Shown piece after piece: positions 52,874 through 61,734 of a stretch of 64,000 nt of DNA. The translations under genes were made by a program, and so were the position numbers. Numbering within the stretch: the stretch's first letter is position 1; the number at the start of each line of letters is the position of its first letter. Source of the stretch: Chryseobacterium sp. G0186 (GTDB taxonomy: Bacteria; Bacteroidota; Bacteroidia; Flavobacteriales; Weeksellaceae); assembly GCF_003815675.1 (NCBI RefSeq), contig NZ_CP033918.1:620001-684000 (forward strand). The letters run 5' to 3'. The notes under the pieces are model-generated. The model did no database searches and was not told the DNA's origin. It saw only the letters and a list, made by a program, of their open reading frames with translations.

Positions 52874-54273
52874 GGAAATTCCTGCATATCCTAAAAAATG
52901 GGGCGGCTTTCACCTATGGAGCCTTAGCCGGTAAAAAAGTCGAGCTGACCTCCGGAAGTATTAATCGTTCCATTTTTAGCTTAGCCATTCCCATGGTGAT
53001 GGAGCTTGTGATGGAGTCCGTTTTTGTAAGTGTCAATCTTTTGATTATTGCCAAACTAGGTGATAAGGTTCTTGGCCTTGTAGGAATTACGGATAACTAC
53101 ATCAATTTTGCTTATGCCATTGCAGTGGGACTCGGTATTGCAGCAGCAACCCTTACCGCAAGAAGAGCTGGAGAAAAAGACAAAGAAGGAATGGGCAGAA
53201 CTGCTCAATATATCATCCTGCTTGCACTTTTCTTTGCTCTGTTCATCGGTGGGGTTTCCTGTTATTTTGCCTCTGAAATTGTAGGGTTTTTGGGAATTAA
53301 TGCCGATACAGTAAACGAGGGACTGTCATTTTCAAGACTTGTATTTCTAAGTATAGGTCTTGTAATTCTGCGTCTTTCCGTGAATGGTCTTTTCAGAGGA
53401 GCCGGTGATGCTGATCTTGCTATGAAATCGCTTTGGATCTGTCATATATCAAATATTGTCTTTGCTATTGTTCTTGTTTTTGGAGTAGGATTTATTCCTG
53501 CTTTTGGATTAATGGGACTGGCTTATGCAACGATTTTATCCAGGCTTTTAGCCGTTTTATATCAAGCCTTTATCATTCTTTCCGGAAAGACAAGCATCAG
53601 TATTCTTGTTCCTTTTCACTTTGATCTGCCATTGTTCAGGAAAATATTGAAGATCGCCTTTGGAGGACTGATTCAATATATCATTCCTACATCCAGCTGG
53701 TTGATTATGGTGAAAATTATATCCACATTCGGAACAACAGCCCTTGCCGGATATATTATTGCCCAGCGTATAGCTTCGGTGGCCACAATGCCCGCCTGGG
53801 GAATAGGAAATGCTGCAGGAGTGCTTACAGGACAGAATTTAGGGGCCGGTGACGCAGACCGTGCAGAAAAAACAGTATGGCGTGCAGGAACAATTAACAT
53901 GAGTTATCTTGTGGTGGTAGCCTTATTCTGGCAACTGGCAGCAGAGTATGTGGTTAAGTTTTTCACTACAGAACCTGAAGTAGCAAGATATGCTGTTCAG
54001 TATATTCATGTTGTTTCCATGGCTTATTTGTTATTGGGTTTTACGATGGTTATAAGTCGTGCCCTGAACGCTGCAGGAAACATCATGCAGGTAACCTTGC
54101 TGTATATCGTCATGTTTTATGTAATTCAGCTTCCCCTGGCGTATCTCTTAGGAGTAAGGTTTCAATGGGAGCTGAAAGGAATATTTGCAGCCATAGTTTC
54201 TTCGGAAATCGTATTGGCAATATTATTCTTAATGATCTTTAAAAATGGTAAATGGAAAACAATAAAAATTTAA
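52870..54273 (+). CDS. MATE family efflux transporter (siderophore exporter candidate)
   Basis: This 467-residue membrane protein has 12 hydrophobic segments in two MatE repeats (LAIPMVMELVMESVFVSVNL near residue 35; GNAAGVLTGQNLGAGDADRA in the second half, the hallmark loop). Its start overlaps the NIS synthetase stop (ATGA), so it is translationally coupled. In this position it is the likely exporter of the finished siderophore across the inner membrane. Confidence 0.85.
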   Translation: MRKFLHILKNGAAFTYGALAGKKVELTSGSINRSIFSLAIPMVMELVMESVFVSVNLLIIAKLGDKVLGLVGITDNYINFAYAIAVGLGIAAATLTARRAGEKDKEGMGRTAQYIILLALFFALFIGGVSCYFASEIVGFLGINADTVNEGLSFSRLVFLSIGLVILRLSVNGLFRGAGDADLAMKSLWICHISNIVFAIVLVFGVGFIPAFGLMGLAYATILSRLLAVLYQAFIILSGKTSISILVPFHFDLPLFRKILKIAFGGLIQYIIPTSSWLIMVKIISTFGTTALAGYIIAQRIASVATMPAWGIGNAAGVLTGQNLGAGDADRAEKTVWRAGTINMSYLVVVALFWQLAAEYVVKFFTTEPEVARYAVQYIHVVSMAYLLLGFTMVISRALNAAGNIMQVTLLYIVMFYVIQLPLAYLLGVRFQWELKGIFAAIVSSEIVLAILFLMIFKNGKWKTIKI

Positions 54274-54274
54274 A

Positions 54275-54520
54275 ATGAACACTACAGACGAATTTTATGA
54301 AATCATCGCATCTGCAATTGCAGTAAAGAAAGAACTGGTAAACGAAAATCTTACCTATCAGGAAATCCCGGAATGGGATTCCATGTCTCATCTTCTTATT
54401 GTAGAAGCGCTTGAACAGTTTTATCAGATCAAATTTGACTTTAATGATATCCTGGAAATGGGTACCGTTGGGAAAATTCGTGAAAAAATGAAAAAATACG
54501 AGGTACTCGTAGAAAACTAA
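54275..54520 (+). CDS. Acyl carrier protein
   Basis: This 81-residue acidic four-helix protein has a phosphopantetheine attachment serine in EWDSMSHLLIVEALEQ (DSM motif) and a usual ACP end (DILEMGTVGKIREKM). It lies between the MATE exporter and the adenylating enzyme. A dedicated carrier in an NIS operon is unusual. It probably holds the acyl group (activated by the next enzyme) before transfer to the N-hydroxy amine. Confidence 0.88.
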   Translation: MNTTDEFYEIIASAIAVKKELVNENLTYQEIPEWDSMSHLLIVEALEQFYQIKFDFNDILEMGTVGKIREKMKKYEVLVEN

Positions 54521-54524
54521 GAAT

Positions 54525-55913
54525 ATGAAAATTTTAGAAAATGTAATTGCCAATAAGAACCTGGTGTTTACAGAGGCTTCAACCGGTAAAACAATACCGG
54601 TTGGAGATCTCTACCGGACCTTAGGCTTAAATCCTGTAGAAAGAGGGCTGCTCTTTTTGTACAATGACAACCAGCTGCCCAGCATTGAGGTACTGCTCAA
54701 TTTCTACGGAACAGCACATGCTATTGCCTTACTGGGGCAAAAGCTGAACTCAGAGTTCAAGGACCGGATTGAAGCCGAATACCGTCCTAAGTACATCTTT
54801 GATCCGCAAAGGGAAACCATCCCGGGATACAGTCTGAAAGAATTCTCCGAAACGATCAAGATCTTTACCCGGGATCACTACAAAAGTGAAGTTACCATTC
54901 ATCCGGATATCAAAATTCTCCTGAGCACTTCGGGAACCACAGGTATTCCGAAACTGGTGAAGCTCTCAGACGAAAATCTTTACCAGAACGCTCAGAGTAT
55001 CCTAAAATACATGCCCATTCTGGAATCTGATGTAGTCCCTTTAAATGTACCGATCAATTTTGTATACGGGTTCTCTATTTTTACAACGAACTGCATGCGT
55101 GCAGGAAGAATTGTATGCTCTGATAAAGACATTATGCAGAAGGCTTTCTGGGATGAAATGGAAGAATATAGATACAGCACCCTGGGTGGAGTTCCTTATT
55201 TATATGAAAATCTGAACAGAATAGGGTTTTTCAGAAAAGACAGCCCGAGTCTGAGGTATTTTACCCATACTGGCGGTGTGATTAATGGTAAACTGAGGAA
55301 AACACTTTTTTCTTACTGTACTGAATTTGGAAAACACTTCTTTGCCCAATATGGTCAGACCGAAGCAGGAGGGAGAATGGCCTATCTCAACACAGATGGT
55401 CTGTTGGAAGCTGAAACATCCATAGGAACACCCGTAGAAGGCGGAAGCTTCAGCATTCATCCTGAAACAGATGAATTGCTCTTTTCACATGTCAGTATTT
55501 TCGGAGGCTATGCCAATACGCTTGAGGATCTTGCATCCTACGAGCAGCCATCGGTATTGCATACCGGAGATACAGCCACAAAAGGTGAGAACGGAATCTA
55601 TTATATCACAGGCAGAATAAAACGGATCATGAAGCTTTTCGGGATACGTCTTAATCTGGATGAGGTAGAGTTTATTCTTAAAAACGAACTGCCGGGCAAC
55701 ACTTTTGTCTGTCTTAATTCCAATGACAAGAAGATCATTGTGCTTTATGACAACAAGGATATTGATCCCCAGATCATCACAGAAACCATTAAAAACAAAC
55801 TGCGCATTAACCCGCAATATGTGCGCACAGAACGTATAGAATCATTTCCATTATCACAAAACGGTAAAATAAATTATCCCCTGTTACAAAACCTACAACA
55901 TGAAAACATTTAG
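54525..55913 (+). CDS. Acyl-adenylating (AMP-binding) ligase paired with the ACP
   Basis: This 462-residue ANL-superfamily enzyme has ILLSTSGTTGIPKLVKLS (A3), AQYGQTEAGGRMAY (A5), LHTGDTATKGENGIYYITGR (A7 and A8 start) and the catalytic lysine in LSQNGKINYPLL (A10). It is shorter than most acyl-CoA ligases and close in size to DltA-like and ACP-loading ligases. It is inferred to load an acid such as fumarate or succinate onto the ACP encoded just upstream (4-bp gap). It overlaps the TonB receptor gene by 14 bases. Confidence 0.83.
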   Translation: MKILENVIANKNLVFTEASTGKTIPVGDLYRTLGLNPVERGLLFLYNDNQLPSIEVLLNFYGTAHAIALLGQKLNSEFKDRIEAEYRPKYIFDPQRETIPGYSLKEFSETIKIFTRDHYKSEVTIHPDIKILLSTSGTTGIPKLVKLSDENLYQNAQSILKYMPILESDVVPLNVPINFVYGFSIFTTNCMRAGRIVCSDKDIMQKAFWDEMEEYRYSTLGGVPYLYENLNRIGFFRKDSPSLRYFTHTGGVINGKLRKTLFSYCTEFGKHFFAQYGQTEAGGRMAYLNTDGLLEAETSIGTPVEGGSFSIHPETDELLFSHVSIFGGYANTLEDLASYEQPSVLHTGDTATKGENGIYYITGRIKRIMKLFGIRLNLDEVEFILKNELPGNTFVCLNSNDKKIIVLYDNKDIDPQIITETIKNKLRINPQYVRTERIESFPLSQNGKINYPLLQNLQHENI

Positions 55914-58320
55914 AACCCTTATATTACTTTTTACACTTGCCTTATTTTCCGCTTCTCTTTCTGCACAACAGAACGAGCGTATTCATGGCAAGATCATGTT
56001 GTCTGAACAGGCACCCGTAAAAAACGCTCTTTTAAGACTTGTCAACACGTCTTATCAGGCAAAAACCAATAATTTAGGAGAATATTACTTTGATAATGTT
56101 ACCCCTGGAGAATATACGCTCCAGGTGGTTTTAAATGATATAGAACTGATGCGGGAACAAATCCGCATTGAGCAAGATGTCTATACCATTCCTACAGTGT
56201 ATGCGCCGGCGCAAAATAACGTCATTGAAGGGATTACCGTCTATGCCTTTAGCAGAAATAAATTCATGGATAAAGACAGTACTTCAATCTCTAAAATGCC
56301 GCTTAAAAGCTTAGAGAATCCACAGGCTTATACCATCATTAACCAACAGATATTGAAGGAGCAGCTTACTTATGATGTATCAGAAGTACTGAAAAATGTT
56401 CCGGGGATGGTAAAAATGCAGGGAAGCCCGGGAAGAGGTTCCGGAGACGGAAGTTTCTACTACAGCTTAAGAGGTTTTCCAACGAAGATTTCCATGGTAG
56501 ATGGAGTTCCTGCTAACACCAATGGTGAGGTTGACCCATCTGATATTGAACATATTGAAGTTATAAAAGGGCCATCAGGAACTTTATACGGTGGTGCTGT
56601 AACGTCTTTTGGAGGTTTGATTAATGTAGTGACCAAAAAGCCAAAGGATTATTTCGGAGGTGAAATTTCTTATCTGATGGGAAGCTACAACCTGAATCGT
56701 GTGACTGCCGATGTTTACGGACCGATTACGGATTCCAGAAAGACATTATTCCGTTTGAATGCTGCCTACCAGTATCAGAATGGGTTCAGAGATTCTGAAT
56801 TCAGAAAATCTTTTTTTGTAGCACCCACAGTAAGCTATCAGGTAAATGACAAGCTGAAGTTTAGTTTAGGAGCCCAGATTTACAACTATGAAGGAACAAA
56901 CACTCCTATTATTTTCCTTGCCAGATCAAGACCTTTTGTTGCCCATACTCCTGATGAGCTTGGATTCGACTGGAAGAGGTCTTATTCAAATAATGATATG
57001 ACCTTAAAGGCACCATCTATCAACGTAAAAGCTGAGGTTAACTATAAAATTTCGGATAACTGGAGCTCACAAACTCTCATTTCCAGAAACTATAGAAAAA
57101 CAGAAGGGTTGTACCAATATCAGTTCATAAGAGGTGAGAAAAGTGATGCAATGCTTGAACGTAATGTACAATGGCAAAACTCTGAAGCAGCTTCTACAAG
57201 CATTCAGCAGAATTTCAATGGACAGTTTAAGATTGGGAAAATCAAAAACAAAGTGTTGATCGGTTTAGATTATTTAAATCAGTCACTGAACAATAATCAT
57301 TCACCGATTATTAAATTTGACACGATCAACGGACAGGATCTTACAGCTAAGTATGGTTTTATCTCAAGAGATTTGGCTATGCAAAAAATTCAGGTTTCAA
57401 AGGCTGCTTTAACGAGAACAACAGCATCAAGCAATATTTATGGAGCTTACCTTTCTGATGCTGTTTATCTTACTGACAGATTGATTACTTTATTGAGTTT
57501 ACGTATAGATCATTATGAAAGCCAAGGACAGCTTAACCTGAATAAGAATGAGCGTTTAGGTGAATTTAAGCAAACTGCATGGTCTCCTAAAGTTGGAGTT
57601 GTTTATCAGGTGTTTAAAGACCGTTTATCAGCATATGCCAATTATATGAACGGGTTCAGTAATGTTGCTCCTGTTACTCAGGGACTTCCTGATTACGACG
57701 GAACTATGAAACCCCAAAAATCTAACCAATGGGAAGTTGGGGTAAAAGGAAATCTTTGGAGAAACCGTATTAACTTTATGGTAGGATATTATGATATTTT
57801 GGTTGACAATATGCAGCGGGAAATCGAAGTAATGCGTAACGGTAAAGGCTACAGAATTACCATTCAGGATGGAGAACAAAGAAGTAAGGGAGTTGAGGTA
57901 GAAGTAATCGCAAACCCTCTTCACGGCTTGAATGTGATGGCCGGATATGCTTACAATGACAGTAAGTTTGTAAAAGCAGACCCAACAGTAGATGGACGCA
58001 GACCAGGATCTGCAGGACCTGCCAGTGTTTTCAATTCATGGGTAAGCTATGTCCTTCAGTCTGGTGATTTACAAGGATTAGGTTTTGGATTTGGAGTGAA
58101 CCGTGTAGGTCATCAGATCACGGAGCACAAATCCAATACTGGAAAGTTTACTTTCCCGGCTTATACTCTGATCAATGCTTCTATCTCTCTTGAAAAAGAA
58201 AGATACAGATTAGGATTTAAAATGAATAATTTAGGCAATGTACAATATTTCGCAGGGCAGGGGGTTGTCGTAGCTCAGATGCCTCGTAACTTTGTTGCAG
58301 AGGTAAGCCTTAAATTTTAA
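55900..58320 (+). CDS. TonB-dependent siderophore receptor
   Basis: This 806-residue protein has a signal peptide (to about residue 22, SLSAQQ) and a carboxypeptidase-regulatory-like domain (about 30-100, GEYYFDNVTPGEYTLQV). A plug (about 125-245, with VLKNVPGMVKMQGSPGRGSG and IEVIKGPSGTLYGGAVTSFG) and a 22-strand barrel follow, ending in Phe (AEVSLKF). The YGGAVTSFGGLINVVTKKPK segment marks the siderophore-receptor (FhuA/FoxA-like) branch. It is placed to import the ferric form of the siderophore made by the operon. Confidence 0.92.
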   Translation: MKTFRTLILLFTLALFSASLSAQQNERIHGKIMLSEQAPVKNALLRLVNTSYQAKTNNLGEYYFDNVTPGEYTLQVVLNDIELMREQIRIEQDVYTIPTVYAPAQNNVIEGITVYAFSRNKFMDKDSTSISKMPLKSLENPQAYTIINQQILKEQLTYDVSEVLKNVPGMVKMQGSPGRGSGDGSFYYSLRGFPTKISMVDGVPANTNGEVDPSDIEHIEVIKGPSGTLYGGAVTSFGGLINVVTKKPKDYFGGEISYLMGSYNLNRVTADVYGPITDSRKTLFRLNAAYQYQNGFRDSEFRKSFFVAPTVSYQVNDKLKFSLGAQIYNYEGTNTPIIFLARSRPFVAHTPDELGFDWKRSYSNNDMTLKAPSINVKAEVNYKISDNWSSQTLISRNYRKTEGLYQYQFIRGEKSDAMLERNVQWQNSEAASTSIQQNFNGQFKIGKIKNKVLIGLDYLNQSLNNNHSPIIKFDTINGQDLTAKYGFISRDLAMQKIQVSKAALTRTTASSNIYGAYLSDAVYLTDRLITLLSLRIDHYESQGQLNLNKNERLGEFKQTAWSPKVGVVYQVFKDRLSAYANYMNGFSNVAPVTQGLPDYDGTMKPQKSNQWEVGVKGNLWRNRINFMVGYYDILVDNMQREIEVMRNGKGYRITIQDGEQRSKGVEVEVIANPLHGLNVMAGYAYNDSKFVKADPTVDGRRPGSAGPASVFNSWVSYVLQSGDLQGLGFGFGVNRVGHQITEHKSNTGKFTFPAYTLINASISLEKERYRLGFKMNNLGNVQYFAGQGVVVAQMPRNFVAEVSLKF

Positions 58321-58322
58321 CT

Positions 58323-59486
58323 ATGAAGCTTAAATTTAGAAAAATTGCATATCAGCTACATCTATGGCTCGGACTCACGTCCGGGCTTATAGTTGTTATA
58401 ATGGCAGCTACTGGATGTATTTTAGTATTTGAAGAAGAATTAAAACATATTGTACACCCCAACAGATATTTTGTAGAGAACGTTGGCCGAGAAAAACTGT
58501 CACTTTCAGATCTTACCGAAAAGGCACAAAAAGCGCTTCCGGAAGGTTTAAAAGTCAAAAGGGTTCAAATGTCTTCAGATCCAACCCGCACCTATGTATT
58601 TCGTACCCTTAAAATGGATAATGATGCGTTAACCTACTGGGGAACCTATCTTTATTACTATCGGGTTTATATAGACCCATACACAGGGAAGGTTCAGGAG
58701 GTAGAAGATGCAAAGCACGACTTCTTTGAAATCGTACTGGATCTTCACCGAAGGTTGCTGCTGGGAGAAAAAATAGGAAAGACCATCACAGGGTATTCTA
58801 CGTTGATATTTGCCATTATACTCCTCTCGGGACTGGTGATATGGTATCCCCGAAAGATGAGTAAAAGCATGCTGAAAGGAATGTTTTTCATTAAAACTTC
58901 AGCTAACTGGAAAAGAATCAACTATGATGTTCATAATGTGCTAGGGTTTTATGCTGTAATTCCGTTACTGTTTATTTCTTACTCCGCATTGATATGGAAT
59001 TTTGAAAGTATAGATAAATGGGTCAAGAATACCCTGAATGGAAATACTCTTGCAGAAAAAAAAGCAAAAAGTACAATCCCCACAGAAGAATCAAAAACTT
59101 CGGTGAATATTTTGGATATGATTGATCACAAAATAAAGGATGGATTACCCAATAAAGAATCTGCAATGGTTAACTTTCCAAGAACAGAGGAGGGAACCTA
59201 CTATATGGAACTAACTTTCGGAAATAAGCAATATCAAAATGAACACTATAATTTTGATCAATATTCCGGGGAGATTCTAAAATATCAATCCTATAAAGAC
59301 AAAAACATAGGATATGGTACTGCACTAAAGGAAAGAAATTACGATTTACATACTGGGAGCCTCTTCGGAATTACCGGCAGAATCATTTATCTTCTGGCAG
59401 GTATTATTGCTGCCTCACTTCCCATTACAGGTTTTATTATTTACTTCAATAAGAAAAAGAAGAAACCTAAAAAGAAAAAAGTTTAA
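58323..59486 (+). CDS. PepSY-associated transmembrane protein (iron-reduction candidate)
   Basis: This 387-residue protein has an N-terminal membrane helix (LWLGLTSGLIVVIMAATGCI) and a PepSY-type extracytoplasmic part. Further helices lie at about 150-170 (TGYSTLIFAIILLSGLVIWY), 205-225 and 355-375, and it has a very lysine-rich tail. Family members next to TonB receptors (PiuB/FoxB-like) are thought to reduce ferric siderophores in the periplasm with heme-like cofactors. It starts 2 bp after the receptor stop and ends the operon before a terminator. Confidence 0.85.
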   Translation: MKLKFRKIAYQLHLWLGLTSGLIVVIMAATGCILVFEEELKHIVHPNRYFVENVGREKLSLSDLTEKAQKALPEGLKVKRVQMSSDPTRTYVFRTLKMDNDALTYWGTYLYYYRVYIDPYTGKVQEVEDAKHDFFEIVLDLHRRLLLGEKIGKTITGYSTLIFAIILLSGLVIWYPRKMSKSMLKGMFFIKTSANWKRINYDVHNVLGFYAVIPLLFISYSALIWNFESIDKWVKNTLNGNTLAEKKAKSTIPTEESKTSVNILDMIDHKIKDGLPNKESAMVNFPRTEEGTYYMELTFGNKQYQNEHYNFDQYSGEILKYQSYKDKNIGYGTALKERNYDLHTGSLFGITGRIIYLLAGIIAASLPITGFIIYFNKKKKKPKKKKV

Positions 59487-59510
59487 ATTAATAATGGGTA
59501 TCCATTTACC

Positions 59511-59540
59511 AAGCCTCTATCATTGCATAGAGGCTTTTTT
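59511..59540 (+). terminator. Rho-independent terminator of the siderophore operon
   Basis: Stem AAGCCTCTAT (59511-59520) and ATAGAGGCTT (59527-59536), loop CATTGC, then TTTT. Confidence 0.85.
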
Positions 59541-59556
59541 ATGGCAGGGTTACAAA

Positions 59557-61044
59557 TCAAACAAATAGTTTCACCTGATGAGAAAGAATATCAATGCTTT
59601 TTTTCATTTCATCAACATTCAGATCTCCGAAGCCAAGCCTCATTGCGGTAAGCTCTTTATTTTGATACAACAGGGTTTTCGGAATAAAAAGATTTTCCTG
59701 GGCACATTTTCGGCTGAGCTGCATCAGATTAATGGGAATATTCCATTCCATCCAGATGGCGAGTCCGCCTGAGGGTTTTTCAAAAGAAATACAGTCGCCC
59801 AAGTTTTCCTTGAGCAAAAGCGTACAATAATCGCGTCTTTCCTGATAGACCTTTAAAGACTTTTTCAGATAACGGTTGATTTCCCCCTCCTCAATCATTT
59901 CACCCAAGGTTCTTTCCATCAGGATATCGCCCTGTCTGTCTATAATTCCGAGATGCTTTCTCATTTCCACCATCAGGTTTTCAGGAGCCACAATAAATCC
60001 GGTCCTGAACCCCGGAGCCAGAGATTTTCCAAATGATCCAATATAGATTACCATCCCGTTTGTATCAGCACTGGCGAGAGGAAGAATCGGGCTTTTGTCG
60101 TAATGAAACTCATAATCGTAATCATCTTCAAGGATCACAAATCCATATTCATGAGCGAGTTCCAGAAGCTCTAACCTTCGTTGGGCACTGAGAGCAACCG
60201 TAGTAGGATAGTGGTGGTGTGGAGTAAGATAAAGCATTCTTATGTTCTGCTTTTTACAGGCTTCCCTTACGCTTTCTACAAGAATACCGTCTTCATCTAT
60301 CGGCAAAGTGACAATATTCACTCCCGCTTTCTGAAAGATCATATTCACTGAAAAATAGCTTAAATCTCCTACCAAAACCGTATCTCCGGCAGAAAGAAGA
60401 ATTTCGGAAACAATATAAATACTCATTTCCGTGCTTCGGGTAATCAGAAGATTATTCTTGGAAATAGGCAATCCTCGGGATAAATTAAGATATTGGGACA
60501 GATGTTCCTTGAAAAATTCACTCCCGTCATGATTATAATGCCCCAATCCTTTCTGGTTGGATTTACGTTTCAAAATAGAACTGTAAAACCGTGAATGCTG
60601 GCCGATCTGGGTAAGTCTGATATCCGGCACCCCGTCATTCAGTACAAATTCACAATCCGAATGTTCAAAGGGATTATCCAGAATATTGGATTTTTTAAAT
60701 GAAAACCCTGTTGTTTTGGGGTAATTTGAAAGATTATTTTTTTCAAAATCCTTTACCTTGATGGGTTTTTCCTGATCCTTACCAATCACAAAGGTTCCTT
60801 TATTCGGAAAACTTTCCACCCAGCCTTGGGCACAGAGTTCATCATAAATAGCTACTGCTGTATTTCGGTGAACATCCAGTATGTCACTGAATGCCCTTGT
60901 TCCGGGAAGCTTTGTTCCAAAAGGAAGATAACCTCGTTGAATGGCATTCACCAATTGATTGGCAACCTGTAAATAGATTGAAGTCTCTGATTTTCTATCA
61001 ATCTTAATAAAACTTTCATAAGGAATCTTAACCGGACTATCCAT
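59557..61044 (-). CDS. MocR/PdxR-type transcriptional regulator
   Basis: This 495-residue protein has a GntR winged helix (about 20-90, GTKLPGTRAFSDILDVHRNT) and an aminotransferase-like domain with ITRSTEMSIYIVSE, ILEDDYDYEFHYDKSPILPL and the PLP-lysine GSFGKSLAPGFRTGF. It is divergent, with a 66-bp gap, from the ferritin-like/bioF/bioD/bioB operon, so that operon is its likely target. Known MocR targets are PLP, GABA or taurine genes; control of biotin genes would be unusual. It resembles the regulator at 269-1702 in layout. Confidence 0.88.
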   Translation of the reverse strand: MDSPVKIPYESFIKIDRKSETSIYLQVANQLVNAIQRGYLPFGTKLPGTRAFSDILDVHRNTAVAIYDELCAQGWVESFPNKGTFVIGKDQEKPIKVKDFEKNNLSNYPKTTGFSFKKSNILDNPFEHSDCEFVLNDGVPDIRLTQIGQHSRFYSSILKRKSNQKGLGHYNHDGSEFFKEHLSQYLNLSRGLPISKNNLLITRSTEMSIYIVSEILLSAGDTVLVGDLSYFSVNMIFQKAGVNIVTLPIDEDGILVESVREACKKQNIRMLYLTPHHHYPTTVALSAQRRLELLELAHEYGFVILEDDYDYEFHYDKSPILPLASADTNGMVIYIGSFGKSLAPGFRTGFIVAPENLMVEMRKHLGIIDRQGDILMERTLGEMIEEGEINRYLKKSLKVYQERRDYCTLLLKENLGDCISFEKPSGGLAIWMEWNIPINLMQLSRKCAQENLFIPKTLLYQNKELTAMRLGFGDLNVDEMKKSIDILSHQVKLFV

Positions 61045-61110
61045 AATATAAAAACTGGCACCATTTAACCATCCGGCAATATACTACTTTTGGCATCTAA
61101 ATAAAAATCT

Positions 61111-61734
61111 ATGGAATTTCATCATTTGTTAAAAAAGATTGTACAGGATGGCAACACCCATGCAAAATGGCTGAACACCCTATCATTTATGGAAAATTCC
61201 GGAGCAAGGAAAATCTCAAAATGTGAACATCCTGTTTTGGTAAGCCAGATTCAGCTGAAACATGCTGCTGAAGAGCATCGCCATGCCTATTATCTTAAAA
61301 AGCAGATTGGAAAAATAGACCCGGAGCTTTGTAAAACCTACGAAAGCAAGGAGCTTCTTGCTCCAATTGCCACCCGACAATATCTTCATTCCTTAGACAT
61401 TAAAGCATGCAGATATCTTCAGCAGGCATTCCAGCTGAACAAGGAAGATATCAAATATGCCGCCTATCTTTTTGTAACCTATGCGATTGAGGTGAGAGCT
61501 GACGAGCTTTATCCGGTCTATCAGCAGGTCCTTACCGAGGAATCATCGAGGATTATGGTAAAATCTATTATTTTGGAGGAAGAAGGGCATTTGGAAGAAA
61601 TGATTAATCAGTTAAATGAATTCTCAGCAGACTGGAAGTTGCATGCAGAGCATATTCTTACCATTGAAAAGGAATTGCATAAAGAATGGATCAATGCCAT
61701 TACAGAAGATGCATCGAAATTAAATTATGCTTAA
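61111..61734 (+). CDS. Ferritin-like diiron protein in the biotin operon
   Basis: This 207-residue all-helical protein has a spacing of metal ligands that looks like a four-helix diiron bundle: Glu near 28 (SFMENSG), ExxH in AAEEHRHAYYL, Glu in AIEVRADELYPVY and ExxH in ILEEEGHLEEM. I do not recognise a named family. It overlaps bioF by 8 bases, so it is translationally coupled to biotin synthesis. A diiron oxygenase making or freeing the pimeloyl precursor is one idea, but this is inference. It could instead be an unrelated oxidase or iron-binding protein. Confidence 0.65.
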   Translation: MEFHHLLKKIVQDGNTHAKWLNTLSFMENSGARKISKCEHPVLVSQIQLKHAAEEHRHAYYLKKQIGKIDPELCKTYESKELLAPIATRQYLHSLDIKACRYLQQAFQLNKEDIKYAAYLFVTYAIEVRADELYPVYQQVLTEESSRIMVKSIILEEEGHLEEMINQLNEFSADWKLHAEHILTIEKELHKEWINAITEDASKLNYA

